Below are positions 24,901 to 37,392 of a DNA stretch of 64,000 nucleotides, one piece after another. The stretch is from contig NC_089551.1 in assembly GCF_040115645.1 (NCBI RefSeq), positions 1,116,001 to 1,180,000 on the forward strand. Reading direction: 5' to 3'. Source of the stretch: Euwallacea fornicatus. Its lineage: Eukaryota; Arthropoda; Insecta; Coleoptera; Curculionidae. Position 1 is the stretch's first letter, and each line of letters begins with the position of its first letter. The notes beneath the pieces are model-generated. The model made no database searches, was not told where the DNA came from, and saw only the letters and a program-made list of their open reading frames with translations. The translations under genes and the position numbers were made by a program.

Positions 24901-27900
24901 AATCCAGGAGCGAGATGAATTGCCCGAAGTTCCCCACAGGAAGCGCAAAAGCTAAGACAAAGTGGGCGGGCGCGAGGGGAGCCCTAATCATACCCCCCGT
25001 TCTCGAAATGACGACGGCGAAAGGGAAAGAGTTAAGAAACTGAGGGCGAATAAGTCAAATTTGGGTGTAGTTTTTGTGACTGGCTTTTGGGGAGAAGACG
25101 ACGCAGTGGGCCGAAGCTGAGGCGTCGAGGGACGAAAAAATAAACCGAAGAAAAGCGGCCCCTTTATGTTTTATTAGGGGCAATTTTCAGTCACATTTTG
25201 GGACAAAATCCGAGGCTTATTTTAAAATACTGGGGGTGGCTTTTAAAATGGCAGAAAGCAGGGGTGCGAATGGAAATTTACTAAATCGCTACACTTTGGA
25301 AGTAATGCGTCTGTTTATCACTGTAATGGGGGCGCTACGGGGTGGGAAATGTCTTATTTACTCTGATAATAATCGATGGTGTCTATGTAGTGAGGGAAAA
25401 ATCTTGTTTCAACCATCAGGAATTTCTCCCAATAACGCGAACGTCTCAGCTAATTACATCCTGGCCGTTAATTAAAATATAAAATAATTCGTCCCCGCTG
25501 CCGCAAGAACGGAGCCTTTTGTGCACGTTTTCCCGAGGACGTTTTGATATTAATTCGTGTTAAAATTAATTCGAATTTATTTCGGGGAAAGGCAAAAAAA
25601 GCCGGCGCATAAGTCGGCTCCCCCGTATAATTAATGGGCAAAGTTGGGCCAGGCCGAACTTGAGAGCTTTGCAAGTTCTCCAGCCAATACAACCACTTGA
25701 ATAATTACTGGCGACAGCTTTTAACGCGACCCCAAGTAGTTTACAAAGAAAATAGACCATTTTTCATTATTCTCGAGTTGAATAAATTAATGCAATTCCT
25801 GCCGCCGCTGTCCTAAAGCGAGAAGGGTTCAATTCTGTTGAAACTTTCACAATGCGACATCTTCTGATGGCATCTATAAATATTACGCAATATCAACGTT
25901 AATAAACATCTAAACGTCTCTGTTCATAAATCGACCGAACTCGAAAGGACAGAATAGGCCCAATAACTCGCAATCTACGCCAACCGGACGTCCATACTTC
26001 TGAGTCTTAGTGGCAATTATCAAGTGGTACCTGCTGGTCTTGAAACTAAATACGATGACGTATAACCCATTGTGATGGGAGCACGGGCGAGGTACCGCAT
26101 TGTGCTCCGACTGACCATAAACAGGATTATCGAGTGAAATATTTAATAATCAAATTAGGATAGCGCCTAAACGATGATCACTATAGAAGGGCATAAGCCT
26201 TATTTATTGGCCGGTGATTGTCTAAACGGACGCCAGGGGCGGACTAACCTGGAGAGAGCCCGACAAACGAGTGAGGCTCAAAACCCTCCTAACTTTGCTT
26301 AGGGGCAATATCCACGGAAAGGTCCAAATTAAGACAGATCGTTGGTCAGATTAGGGGCCCCCAGTCCGCGCTGATAAAAACCACGGAAGCGTCCCCGAAA
26401 AAAATGCGACCGTGTCAATTAAGAAGTTGCTAACGTGTGATTATGAGCTGTTTAACCAACATTCCACCATCTCCAATAATCCTAACCGCATCAATAAATA
26501 ACAGTAATTAATTTCATTAAATCAGAGTTAATATCAGGGGGCTTCAGACGCAGGCGATGGATGCGTTTCGACGGGACATTCTGGCATAAATCTTCGGGAA
26601 ACAACGGGGGCGCGTATACAGGGCATCCCGACTGCCGGTGACATTTCATGAATATGTTGACATGCAGGCCACGTCGATAACGGCGCCCCGGAGACGCTGC
26701 CGCACGTGTCGGGCTCCACCCCCCCGATTTGGGGCCCGCTTTAAATCGCAATTATTTCATCGTCAGGGAATTTTGCGTGCCGCAAATGTCAAAACCAATC
26801 TCCCGGGCCTCGGCTAATGAATATTTCGACTGTGATGGGCGGCGGCGTGCTGAAGGGGGTCGAGATTGGAGCTTTCTGGAACTAATGGGATTGCAGGCCG
26901 GCTGGTCAAAACGGAAAAAATCTCTTTTAAACCGACAATTTTCTTACAGAAAAGTACTCATACACGAATGCGGTACGCACATATATACATATATGTATAT
27001 GGTGATGATCTTCGTGATTTTGTCAAGAACTCGTTAAATTCGAATGTATTTCTTCTCTCATCTCTAATTCTAAACTGCAACTCATTTCGTAATAACTCAG
27101 GAATTTCTTCTAAGGAAATTCGTAAATTTCTATTTTCCGGTGCATGCAAAAGGGTTCGGGAATGCATAATATGAGAACTTACATTATAAAGTTCTTATTG
27201 GGGCAGATGGGCAGATCACACACATCTGCAGAATTCAGCGGCGTCTTGGCAGCAGCATCATCATGTACTTACGGGTTTATGGCACTTTCTGGAAAGTACA
27301 AATTCCCCAAAATTTAATAAATTATTTCGATGCAAGTCCCAAATTAATACCTCGAAAATAAATACGTAAATAAATAAATGTAATTTTCAGACATCTTCGA
27401 TGCCTCAAAAAATTTCTCGCATCGACCAATAGGAAGGCTTCGATCTGCTTCCAGAGGCGACTGTGATTGTCAATGCCATAACTGCAGTTGCAGAGGGACC
27501 AATAGGGGCACTTGGAGTTCGTTTCTTCTTTGTCTAACATCGCTGTTTTCAAAAGAGCAGTTACACGAGACTCCGGATTTTCAATCGAAATGAGGAAAGG
27601 CCTAGTTGAAGTCCGTTTTTCTCTCTTTCCCATTTGCAATGATCTGGGCGAACAGGAACAAAGATAGAATGAAATTTATAAGATTGCATTACTGAAATGA
27701 AGGGTGCGTCCATTGCGCAAGAGGGAGTGAGAGGGATAATTATTATTATAGAAGCTGTTCTGAAGGAAAAATACACACATCCGTTTTGGGACGCGGGGGG
27801 TCGGGCTGCGTGCAATTTTAGTTCGGAAAGTTCTTGGTTTCTCAATGATTCAAAAACCAAGAAAAACGAACCTTCTTGTAGAACCATACACGGCAAAGCA

Positions 27901-28433
27901 TACACGCCCTCTTTGTATGCTTTACCCAACAAATCCCATTAAATCCCCATCGGTTTAACAACCCCCGAAACAGAAATTCACCTCAGGTTTCCCCGAGAAA
28001 ATCGTAGGTTTTAAAAGCATCCAGCGAGGACTCAAATTTAATTTTGAGTAATGGTTATTTGTGTCCCTCCACCTCGCCCTATCTGCTCCGAATTCCTGCT
28101 CGTTCTTTTATTTGCGCGCACTTAACCCCAGATAGAATTTAAACTTACATTAAGATATTTTTAATAGGCAAATAAAAGGGGGGGCCCCGGATTTTGCGGC
28201 CCGAGATTAATCTCGGACATTAATGTTTATCTAAACGTCTGCTCTTTGCCTTTTGCTTTCTACACTTTTCGTGCGCGCCGGCCCTAAGGTCAGATTAAAG
28301 TAAATTGCACAGAGTGAAGTACACTGTTTCTCATTAGAATTGATATATTTTTCAAAAAAACGCGCAATTAATAGTAATAAGACTCAAGACATGAGTTTCA
28401 GTAGGGAGAGGTGAAGGGTGAAGTAGCATCAAG
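18974..28433. other. Non-coding interval, 9.5 kb
   Basis: No gene supported on either strand. Open frames are short and lack domains. A GC-rich stretch at 20930-21060 looks exon-like on the minus strand (see findings) but is not called. Confidence 0.45.
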
Positions 28434-29160
28434 TCATTGGACAGTAGTAGACAGTTCGGTAGTTGGGTTCAACGATGGCAGTTGGCTTTGTACCAGATTT
28501 TGGACTTGCTGCTTCACCTGGGACTGCACTTGGGTTTGCACCTTTCGGTTCGCTACCCCTTCGAGCCCGGGAGGGGGTGTGGGCAGATGATCCCCTTCAG
28601 GCTGGAAACCGTTCTCATCGGCCACATACCTAAGACCGACCCGTTGGTAATAGAGAAAAAACGTGAAATGGTGAAGGAGCCCTACTTGACGCTGTAGACA
28701 TGACCATCAGGTCCAGTGTAACTGAAACTGCCTTGCAATACTAGAAGGGTGTTGTTTCCATCTTCGCCTTCACTGCCAGCGCTTCTACCTTGCAGTGAGG
28801 GTGGACCTTCTTTCAGGCTTCCAGATTCCTCTACTTTGATACCGTTGCCGGTTTCGAAACTGAACAAGCAAAAAACAAGGATGATCGGTCGGTTTAGCTA
28901 CAACAGCGCACTAACCTGTAGCTAAAACCTCCATCTTCTTTGGTCTCAGCAGATTGGCTTATAATCGGGACTGGTGTGGAACCAACCCCCTGGGGTGAGG
29001 AATTTGCAACTGGAGCACTGTCCTGAGGCCTGCCCAAGACTGATACCACTACTAGGGCCAAACTGAGCTGAAATGTTTAATTTAAAAAAAATACCAAAAC
29101 TCCCTTTCTGGGGAGGTTGCTGCCGGTCTATGATCTTACAAGCAAAACTGCAGGAGGCAT
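28434..29160 (-). CDS. RR-1 cuticular protein (CPR family)
   Basis: Secreted chitin-binding structural protein of the cuticle. Coding exons on the minus strand are 29160-29140, 29067-28916, 28859-28686 and 28629-28434, giving 180 aa. The very short first exon (7 codons, MPPAVLL) followed by an intron inside the signal peptide is typical of insect cuticle genes. The signal peptide is about 1-18. The Rebers-Riddiford region starts at GGFSYSFETGNGIKVEESG and its core is GSFSYTGPDGHVYSVKYVADENGF (about 101-124), followed by QPEGDHLPTPPP, which marks RR-1 (soft cuticle). A Gly/Ser/acidic stretch of about 20 residues sits between the two halves. The tail (about 143-163) repeats VQ and SQV and is Gln-rich. 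All four exons join in one frame. Confidence 0.93.
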
Positions 29161-29196
29161 GGTAGGCACTGTTGAATAGAACTATGAACTCTTAAC

Positions 29197-29229
29197 TGTA
29201 GATTGTACATTTTTATGCGAATTTATATA
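29197..29229 (-). promoter_or_regulatory. Core promoter of cuticular protein gene
   Basis: On the minus strand TATATAAA begins at 29229 and an initiator-like ACAGT has its A at 29197, the same spacing as in the lectin promoter. The 5' UTR would be about 36 nt. Confidence 0.65.
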
Positions 29230-32200
29230 CGTACGACACAGCGTCCTATCCAGCGGATAATTGTTTAGGAAAACAGAGGTGACCTTCGGCCATTTCGCAC
29301 CTAGGACCGTAATAAATCAGGTAATAATGTTAGATAAATACCGGGCGATGCAAGTAGAAAGTGAGAACCGAATAAACATTAGCAGTTTCCTCATCTTTGT
29401 TTTGATCGGTCGCCTTGACGAATGCACGGTAATTCTTTACTTACAGGGTTTTTTAAATAAATAAATTGGTTTAGACCAGTCAAGATTTAAATATACATAG
29501 TTCACGTCTTTGGACTCCATCGACGTCCTGATCTGCCTGAAGAGCCAATACGCTCAGCTTAAAAATCTTCCTCAGGGTTTCAGGTCTCAGAATTCAAATC
29601 ACGAATAAACCAAAAGGGAAAACAGCCATTTCATAGGGAAGATTACGAGCTTAATACTCTCCCTTAACACTATTAAAATGACCTTCGCATAAACAATCAC
29701 ACCCACACTTCGGGGAGAAACGTAGCCATTTGCTTGGTGGCGCTGATTCAGCATCGCGTGTATTGTGGATTGGCTAAGTACAGTGGGGTTTAACGCAATA
29801 TTGGTTTCGTTTACTCCGCAGAAATTTCTTCAGAAGCTCCACAGAAGCTGAGCTTAAAGCGGTAAAAGTGGAATTTTCACGGATCGAATAAGTCTCAAAA
29901 CTGACCAAAGAGATGTCTAGGTTTACGTCCAACATGGGTATCGCTATATATCAAAAGTTCGCAGTGGTTCGTACGTAATCCCCGGCTTGAAAACATGAAA
30001 TTTAAAGTGACGATTTTAATCAACTGGAGGATATAACTCGTGCAATACACGTGCCCATGGGGCTTTGACGCGTGTCCCCCGACACACTCTCCCCATAATT
30101 CTGGGGGTGGTTTCGCAAGGGTTTCGCGGTCCTCGCCACTTGTCAGCTCCTCTTTTCCAAACTTCCTCTTACGCGACGTAATGCATAATAATCGAGATCA
30201 GAAAAAAATAATTTCTCTTCGACTGTAAAGGTTTCCATAGAGCTGGGAAGCCCATATGGCCGAACGACTAACGGGGGGATTCGGTGATAACGAAGCCGCT
30301 TACCTCGGCCTTAAGCCGCTTGCAGAATATACGTTTTTGAACATCCCCAAGCCGCTTTAGACCACCCTTATTAAGTTATTTTCACCCAAAGCTTGCGGCT
30401 GGCTCCGGATCAACCTGATTGGACGTCCTGTACAATAATCGAGGGCAATATGAAGTTTGATGATTATTAGTGCCAATTAGGTGCGTTATGCGAGTCGGGG
30501 CGGCATAATTGGCGGTTGTACGTAAATGGCCCGATCGTTATCTGAGATTTGCGTTCGCGTAAGGGATGTTCAGGTGGATTTAAAAAATAAATAAGCCTGA
30601 AAAGTAAATTCAGGTGAAAGGCGGTGGAGAATAAAAATGAGGAGAATAAAGCAGAAACTCGTGTGCAGGTATTAAGGTGTGAGACGTCGGTCGAGCGAGT
30701 TTCTGAGTGCTTTCGAAATATCAAAACCCGGACTCTTTAGGACCGTAAATTCGAATGTAATTGCTTGAACGTTGAACGAGAGCGAATTCGGTTTTTCGAG
30801 GAAATTAGAATCAAAAAAGTAAAGCATATAAACCCTCGATAGTAAGCTGTAACAACGGCCCTTATTCGTCCAACCGCTAATCAGAGGGCGCATCGTTATC
30901 AAACAAAGTATGGCGAGGAGGTAATTATTTCAATTACAAGTATCTAACAGAGCGTATAGGGATGGGGTTATCGATTCACGATAATGCCATGGGAAACTGT
31001 AATAAAATCTGATCGAGTGTTGGTCCAACAAGGATTAGCGCATGGGCCGGCACGTGTTGCAGACGTGTGGGGATTCACGCGTGATAATCGCACTAACACG
31101 ATACATTTTCCCTCGTTGATGTCGGGATTAGTCGTCCTGTAAAGACACTGAAGCGACAGATCGATCTTCATAAATGTCAGGATTAAGTGAGTGCCGATTG
31201 TGCCGAGCGAACACAATGTAATAATCACCCTTAAACCCTCTAATCATTAAATTACGTTGAATCAACAATTATAATCAGTCTGAAAGTTCCGAGAGAAATC
31301 TAGTCACTTGGCTGGTGATGCCGGTCCAGAATTGGCAGAATGGAAGCGGGTATCGTGAATTACCGAAGATCAGTTGTATCTTAACCATTATGTAAAGTGT
31401 TTCCACGGCGGAAGTTACTGCTGAAGCTGCTTTGAGACTCAATATCTCAGCAATAAACAGTCCCTAAAAAGCTTGGCAGCTATAAATTTTACCCGTGATT
31501 CAGTCGAGATTTGGTGACGGTCTCCATTGTAATTAAATTAACGTCGATTTAGAGCATTAAAACAACATTAGAACTTGGATCATGAAATAACAAGAACTTA
31601 ACGTTGTGTGTGTAGCTCTCGATTAAACAGATTTTTCGCTCTTATCATTCTCGGGGCGCGTTCGCCATTTCGTTTAAAAAATCGTGGAAATTTGTATTGG
31701 CTGCGGAGCTTAATGGAAGTGCCTCTACAACGATTTCAACTAACATCATCGTCGAACGAAACTTTACCCCTGGATGGCGGTTTTCCAAACCAACAGTACA
31801 CGTCCTCCGAAATTAAATCATTACGGACCATTAAGGGCGCGACTTACCCTAGTTACGTGAGGGGTAGTGAGAGTAATTTATAATCATTGCCGAAGTTTCT
31901 TAGATAAACTTGGCGCGGAGCGGATAGAATTAATAAGGCAGCGACAAATTCGGCATTAAAACAAACAAGAATGTTCAATTAAGCAGCCAGGGGGCGCGCA
32001 TAAATCACCTTTAAAAATTCAAAGTGCATTAGCGCGGGTCCGCGCGTCCGGAACTGGAAACGGAAGCCGGAGCGTGCGTTCTAATGACGTAATACGGGGG
32101 CCTAAAGGCCCTTTTTTCTTCTTTCAGTCATCCTTCTCTAGTGTTTTATTGTTGTGCGTATTTGTTGGAAAGCCAGACATTTTTGTCCGACTGTTGGCGG

Positions 32201-35200
32201 TTGTTGGGAACTGTGTAAGAGCAACAACACTCCGAGCCAGTTTATGAGGTATATAGACGGCTACAGGAGGGAAACTACGTGAAAATGACGCATAATAGGG
32301 AAAACACGTGTAACTTCCTAGGGGGCCAACGTGGTGGCACGGCCTTATCGGCGGCTGTCCGTCAACGGTGGCGAGACAATGGCGATGGAGTAATGGAGCG
32401 GAACCTGACGATAGCTGCCGCCAACGCCAGAAACACACTTAGTCGCTGTCAACGCGAAACGACACCACCGCTCCCCGTTTTCTGGAACAAAACATCCCTC
32501 GACGACGACGGCCCAAACAACCTGCCTACAACCGTCATCGATCTAACTAAAGGGTTAGCCCTAAGGGATAACCCGCGTTTAGCTGAAATTCGCAAATTTT
32601 TGCCGCATGTTAACTCATCAAATTGCCATCAGATGTGTTTCTCTGAAGGTATATTATCTATGTACAGTTCGGTTTTACGGATTTAAAGAAATTTGCACGT
32701 TAATCGATTTATAATTAATTGAAATTGCACTGCTTAAATGACTTCATGCAGTTGTATCGATTTTATAGATTGATCTTTCATTGTTGGCAATCAGCGATCA
32801 ACTTTCTGTATAAAATGGTGACTAGGTATATTCGGCATTTGGTGGAAATTAAATGATAAACAGGCTAGTTCCAAGCGCTTCCTCTAGATACCGCCACGAG
32901 AGGTATAATGCGGACATAGGTATATTGCAAATTAATTTCAAAGTTCGCATGTCGATTTGTCGAGAATGCGTGAAGCAATCTTCTTCAAAAATGTATCATT
33001 TAAATCGTCTGGGTCAGCCCTGGAAGGCTGCACAATCTAGAATTTAATATCTCTTTTAAATTCTGAGGTGGGGGTTCACTTCACAGGACCATTGTCGCGA
33101 ATCTGAAATAAAGATGGCTCAAATTCCGTTTGCAAAAGGCAAAATGTGGTTTGCGGGCTAGATAGAGAAGTTTAGTTAGAGAAGTCGAATTCGTTAGACT
33201 TAGGGATTCCCGCGTATGGGTCGTTTTCGTACATACCTATGACCTAATATTCTTGCATGTAATTTCCTATATAAAGCCTATCGAAATAAGACGCCTTTAA
33301 GCGAAGATTCCTCGAACAAAAACGTAGGGATGGAAACTCCGTGTTACAGAGGTATACCGACAGGGTGGCCCAAATTCAAATCTCACCATTGATCTGATCT
33401 CGGAAACGGCAATTTGGTCGGTACGCGATGAAACAGCGCTTGACCATGCAACATTTCCAGTAGCTCTGGAGACATTCGGAGAAAATGAAAATTAGCAAAA
33501 CAGTATTAAGTATCTTCTGACCGTTAGAGAGATATTTCGAAAACTATAACGCTTTGCTAGTGGCACTTATTTTCACCTATAAAACGGCTCCACAAGATTT
33601 TATATTCGATTTTATGCCACCACGAACCATGAACCGTCGGCTTGGCATCCCAAACATAATTATCACATAAAACCGAAAAATGCGCATATCGCTTTGAAAG
33701 TAGCAGAATCAACTATTAACTTTCTCGGTTTCTCTAGTGCACTCCATTATCTCCACAAGTTGTCTTTTGCTACTTATCTATGCCAAATATACATACGTAC
33801 ATATACGAAAAATATTCGAATCGCATATGCCCAAATTCCGTCCCATAGCCGACCCGAAAACACGTTTTAAGGGACATTTTAAACTCACATTTACCCTAAG
33901 CAGTGCACGTGAACGTCGAAGGGTCCCAGGACACGAACAATAGATTCTGTACAAAGCAGTAGACCCCGAACAACCATCAACGACAAATCCAGGGAATCGA
34001 CCCCCAAAGATTCGAATGGTCGACTGGAATGTGTCGAGATTTTTGCACACCTGGACTGCCCGATTTGAGACGGGGTGATTGTTGCGTATAATTTTGTGCC
34101 CTTCGGAATATAATACGTTAGAGGAGGACGTGAGTATTTATTCCTGGGGCTTTTCAGTCGATCGGAATGTTATGTCGAGGTTGGTTCTCAAAATGGTCTG
34201 CTCTCCAAGGTTCCCGAACTAAATGGTTGTGTATGCAATGATTATAGGAAATTCGTAATTGCTTTCTCACATCTCAATTTAGGCTTAAGGTTATTTTCTG
34301 ACTGGTTATTCAATCAGCGGGGCCAATTATGGTTAATATGGTCCAATCAGATTTTATGATACGTCTAATAGGATAATTGAATGTGCTGGAGTTTAAGTTT
34401 GGGGCATCGTTTGTCGACACTGATGGTCCCATGGAAAAGAAATGAGGAGACAATTTTCGAATTCAGGGAAATTGTTGTTTTTCAAATTCGAGAACCGCAC
34501 CCGAGCTCGGGCATTGAAACGTCAGTTTCGATTCATCCCCCGAGTCTTCAACTCACGTCTCGTGAATTGATTGCTTGACGAATTTCGGCACTCATAAAGA
34601 ATTTCCTGCTTTTCACCGTTAAAACTGATTTGTCACCGCGCTGTCTGAGTAGAGAACTAGGCCTAGAACGTAGGTGGCACATACGTCAATGTTCTGTCCT
34701 CGGTAAGGTCCATCTGTCAGAAAAGGACGGGTGCGCGCCACCCATAGCAGTTGACACTGGATTTGAGTTATCAGCGGATAAGTAGTGGTGCCAAATCAGA
34801 GTTCGAGTGGACAAAATTAGACGTACATATTTTTTTCAATTTTTATGACGACGACGATACGATGACGATTTATGATATTGCACGATTCCGGTGTCGAATC
34901 AAATTTGCGTTGAAAAAAATAGGAGCGAAATTTCACAAAGAAGATAACGCGAACCATTGAAATTTAAATAGAAACCGGAAAAATTATTTCTCGATTTATC
35001 GATAATTCCATTACTACTCGAGGGCCCGCGTCCCAGGTGCAGAACTGCCCTAATTTGTATATTTTTCATTTTATCCCGAGCCGAAATGGAAAGTTAGGTA
35101 CGACATAATCCCGCTAACGAGAATCCGCAGAAGAATCGTCTCGACAAAAGTTCATGTTTTCAACTGCGTGGCGCTAGTTAAGCCTCAAAAATAATATCTT

Positions 35201-37018
35201 TTTCGGCGAACGCCCGTGATTCTCCATTTCCTGAGCTTATTAGACGGATCGCACGTCTGCATTCTTATGTGGAGATTACGTTGACTTAAATGCTAATAAA
35301 CATGTCTTTTCAATGTGCCAGGGCCTTTTTTGTCCCCGCCTGCCAAAGCATGTTTTCTGCTTGAGCATTATAATAGTTCGCCAGTGGCAGCAGAACATTT
35401 TTTTTTTTTTTTACATAAATTTTTTTTTATAGGCACCAAAAATCACACACACATGAACCATTAACTGACGTTCTCGTATTTTAGTGCTGATCCGACAGCT
35501 TGTCTAGGCCGTCGAGATTTACCGCCCCGATTCCGAAAATCGCTAAGGGCCGATTTACCTGTCTTTCCTGGAACTCGGAGGGCTTTTTTAGGCCGAATTT
35601 TCGAAGAATGGCCGAATTTCGAAACAATGAATGGGCTTAAACCCCTCGCGGTGACTTCAAAGCTTCTCTCGATACGTATCCCGCTGACAGGGTATTAGTG
35701 CAGGGACCATATAGGGAGGTCACATATCCTCGTCCTTTTTTATTAGCTATATATTTTTGGGAAGGGTGCGAAATTCGAGCGGATTAAGGAAATATTTGGC
35801 AAATATTTTATCGGGGGACCCTCATTACAGTTCAAAAACTGATTTGGGACATACGTCCACGCGGCGATGCCTCATTTGAGGGGAGTCCGAGGTAGCGACG
35901 AACGGCGAAAGGTAAACGGTGAAAAATGGCTACTTGTCTGTCACGTGACGTTTTGGAAACCGATGGACTGGCATAGTCCGGTAACTGAAAACTCTGAAGA
36001 CGAAGTCGACGCCTGATGGACAAAACGCGAACTATAGAAACCGACTAACGAGTTAACGACCAATCATCGGTGGATTTGTTTAATGCTGTTTTGTCCAATA
36101 CTCACTTGGTAATACTGTTCGGTTTGTTTATGTTTCGCAGCAACCCGATTGGTGGCATATTTCCCTATTGACAACTTCAAAAATGACTGCGACATTTCAT
36201 GTGTCACACATTCGAACTTGCCGCGAAGCTGCTCAAACCCAAATCCAATACGTCGAATTAATATTTAAAACTTTGAAGCGACTACAAGTACTGCCGGTAG
36301 GTACTTAATTACGCGCTTCGCTCCGATCAATGGCATCTGCGTCATCAATAAAAATCCCCAAACCAAAACAAAGAGATCGAAAATCCGAACAAGAAGGGCG
36401 CACAAGACATCGTCCAGGTGGTTCGCCGCCATTGTGATGCAAATGACCCCAGGTGCGCAGGGCGGGCGTAGGGCAAGGGAGCCCCGCGGGGCCGGGGTCC
36501 CCGTATATGTCGCACGGAAGCCTTCTTCGTGTGGTCCTTCATCTGAGATTTTTATTTCTCTCGGACAGAATATTAATTTATAGTCTCCGGTTTTCGAGCT
36601 GATATATCACGTGCAGGGCTGGGCTCGGCCAGTTGGGGGGAGGCGGATTTAACTGCCTAAAAGGCCCTGATCTCCGGTAACGATGTCTTATCTATTCATG
36701 TAAGTTTTTTCTAGTTGAGCTGGTTCTATTTAACGTATTGAGCGTGTGTGTATATGGTGATTCAGTGTTTTGGCCCGTCAAGATTCCCGATTTCAGTACC
36801 AGTGATTTTCTGTTTTGCCGCGTTCATAAACATTTATTAATAGGAAAGAATTTGGATCACAGAACTACTCTAAACCTCGAATTTCTTGCCGTGACAAAAA
36901 CCCTTTCTTCGCCACTTGGGCGGAATTCTTTTCTCCTGGAACTGTGGATCTGTTTTTTCTATGGCCATTAGCCAGAAAGAATAAAACAGATACACGTAAT
37001 TAAGCACATTAGCCGTAC

Positions 37019-37392
37019 CCGGAGACAATGGGCGGGCTAATGAAATTGGCACATTCCGGAGTCGCGCAAGAACGTGCCGACCGACTCTCTTAATTACCGG
37101 AGTCGAGAATGGCTCCGGCGGCGCAAAAGTTCCCTTCATTTAATTACCCGGAATAATTGTCAAGCCTTGTTAGTTCTCGGGTTAGTTCGAGATACACCAT
37201 TTGCTTTTACCTTTGGACCGAGTTTTCTCCGGTGCGGATGACAACTCCGGCTTTCGAGAACCGCCCCTCCGGAGTTACCCCGGAGTTTGGCTATTATTTA
37301 TGCCCTAAGAGCTCCAATAAAACTTTTTTGGCAAATAGGGCAGTTGCATTGAATTTGCGTTTAAAATCAGAAACATTCCATCACCTCCGGAG
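37019..37392. promoter_or_regulatory. Cluster of CCGGAG/CTCCGG motifs
   Basis: At least ten CCGGAG or CTCCGG hexamers within 374 bp (for example 37019, 37056, 37097, 37113, 37227, 37245, 37267, 37280, 37385), including palindromic CTCCGGAG twice. About 0.2 would be expected at equal base frequencies. Function unknown. Confidence 0.35.

Noticed and set aside
32279..32686. 135-codon plus-strand ORF
   Set aside because: No domain, signal peptide or promoter; the antisense strand is equally open.
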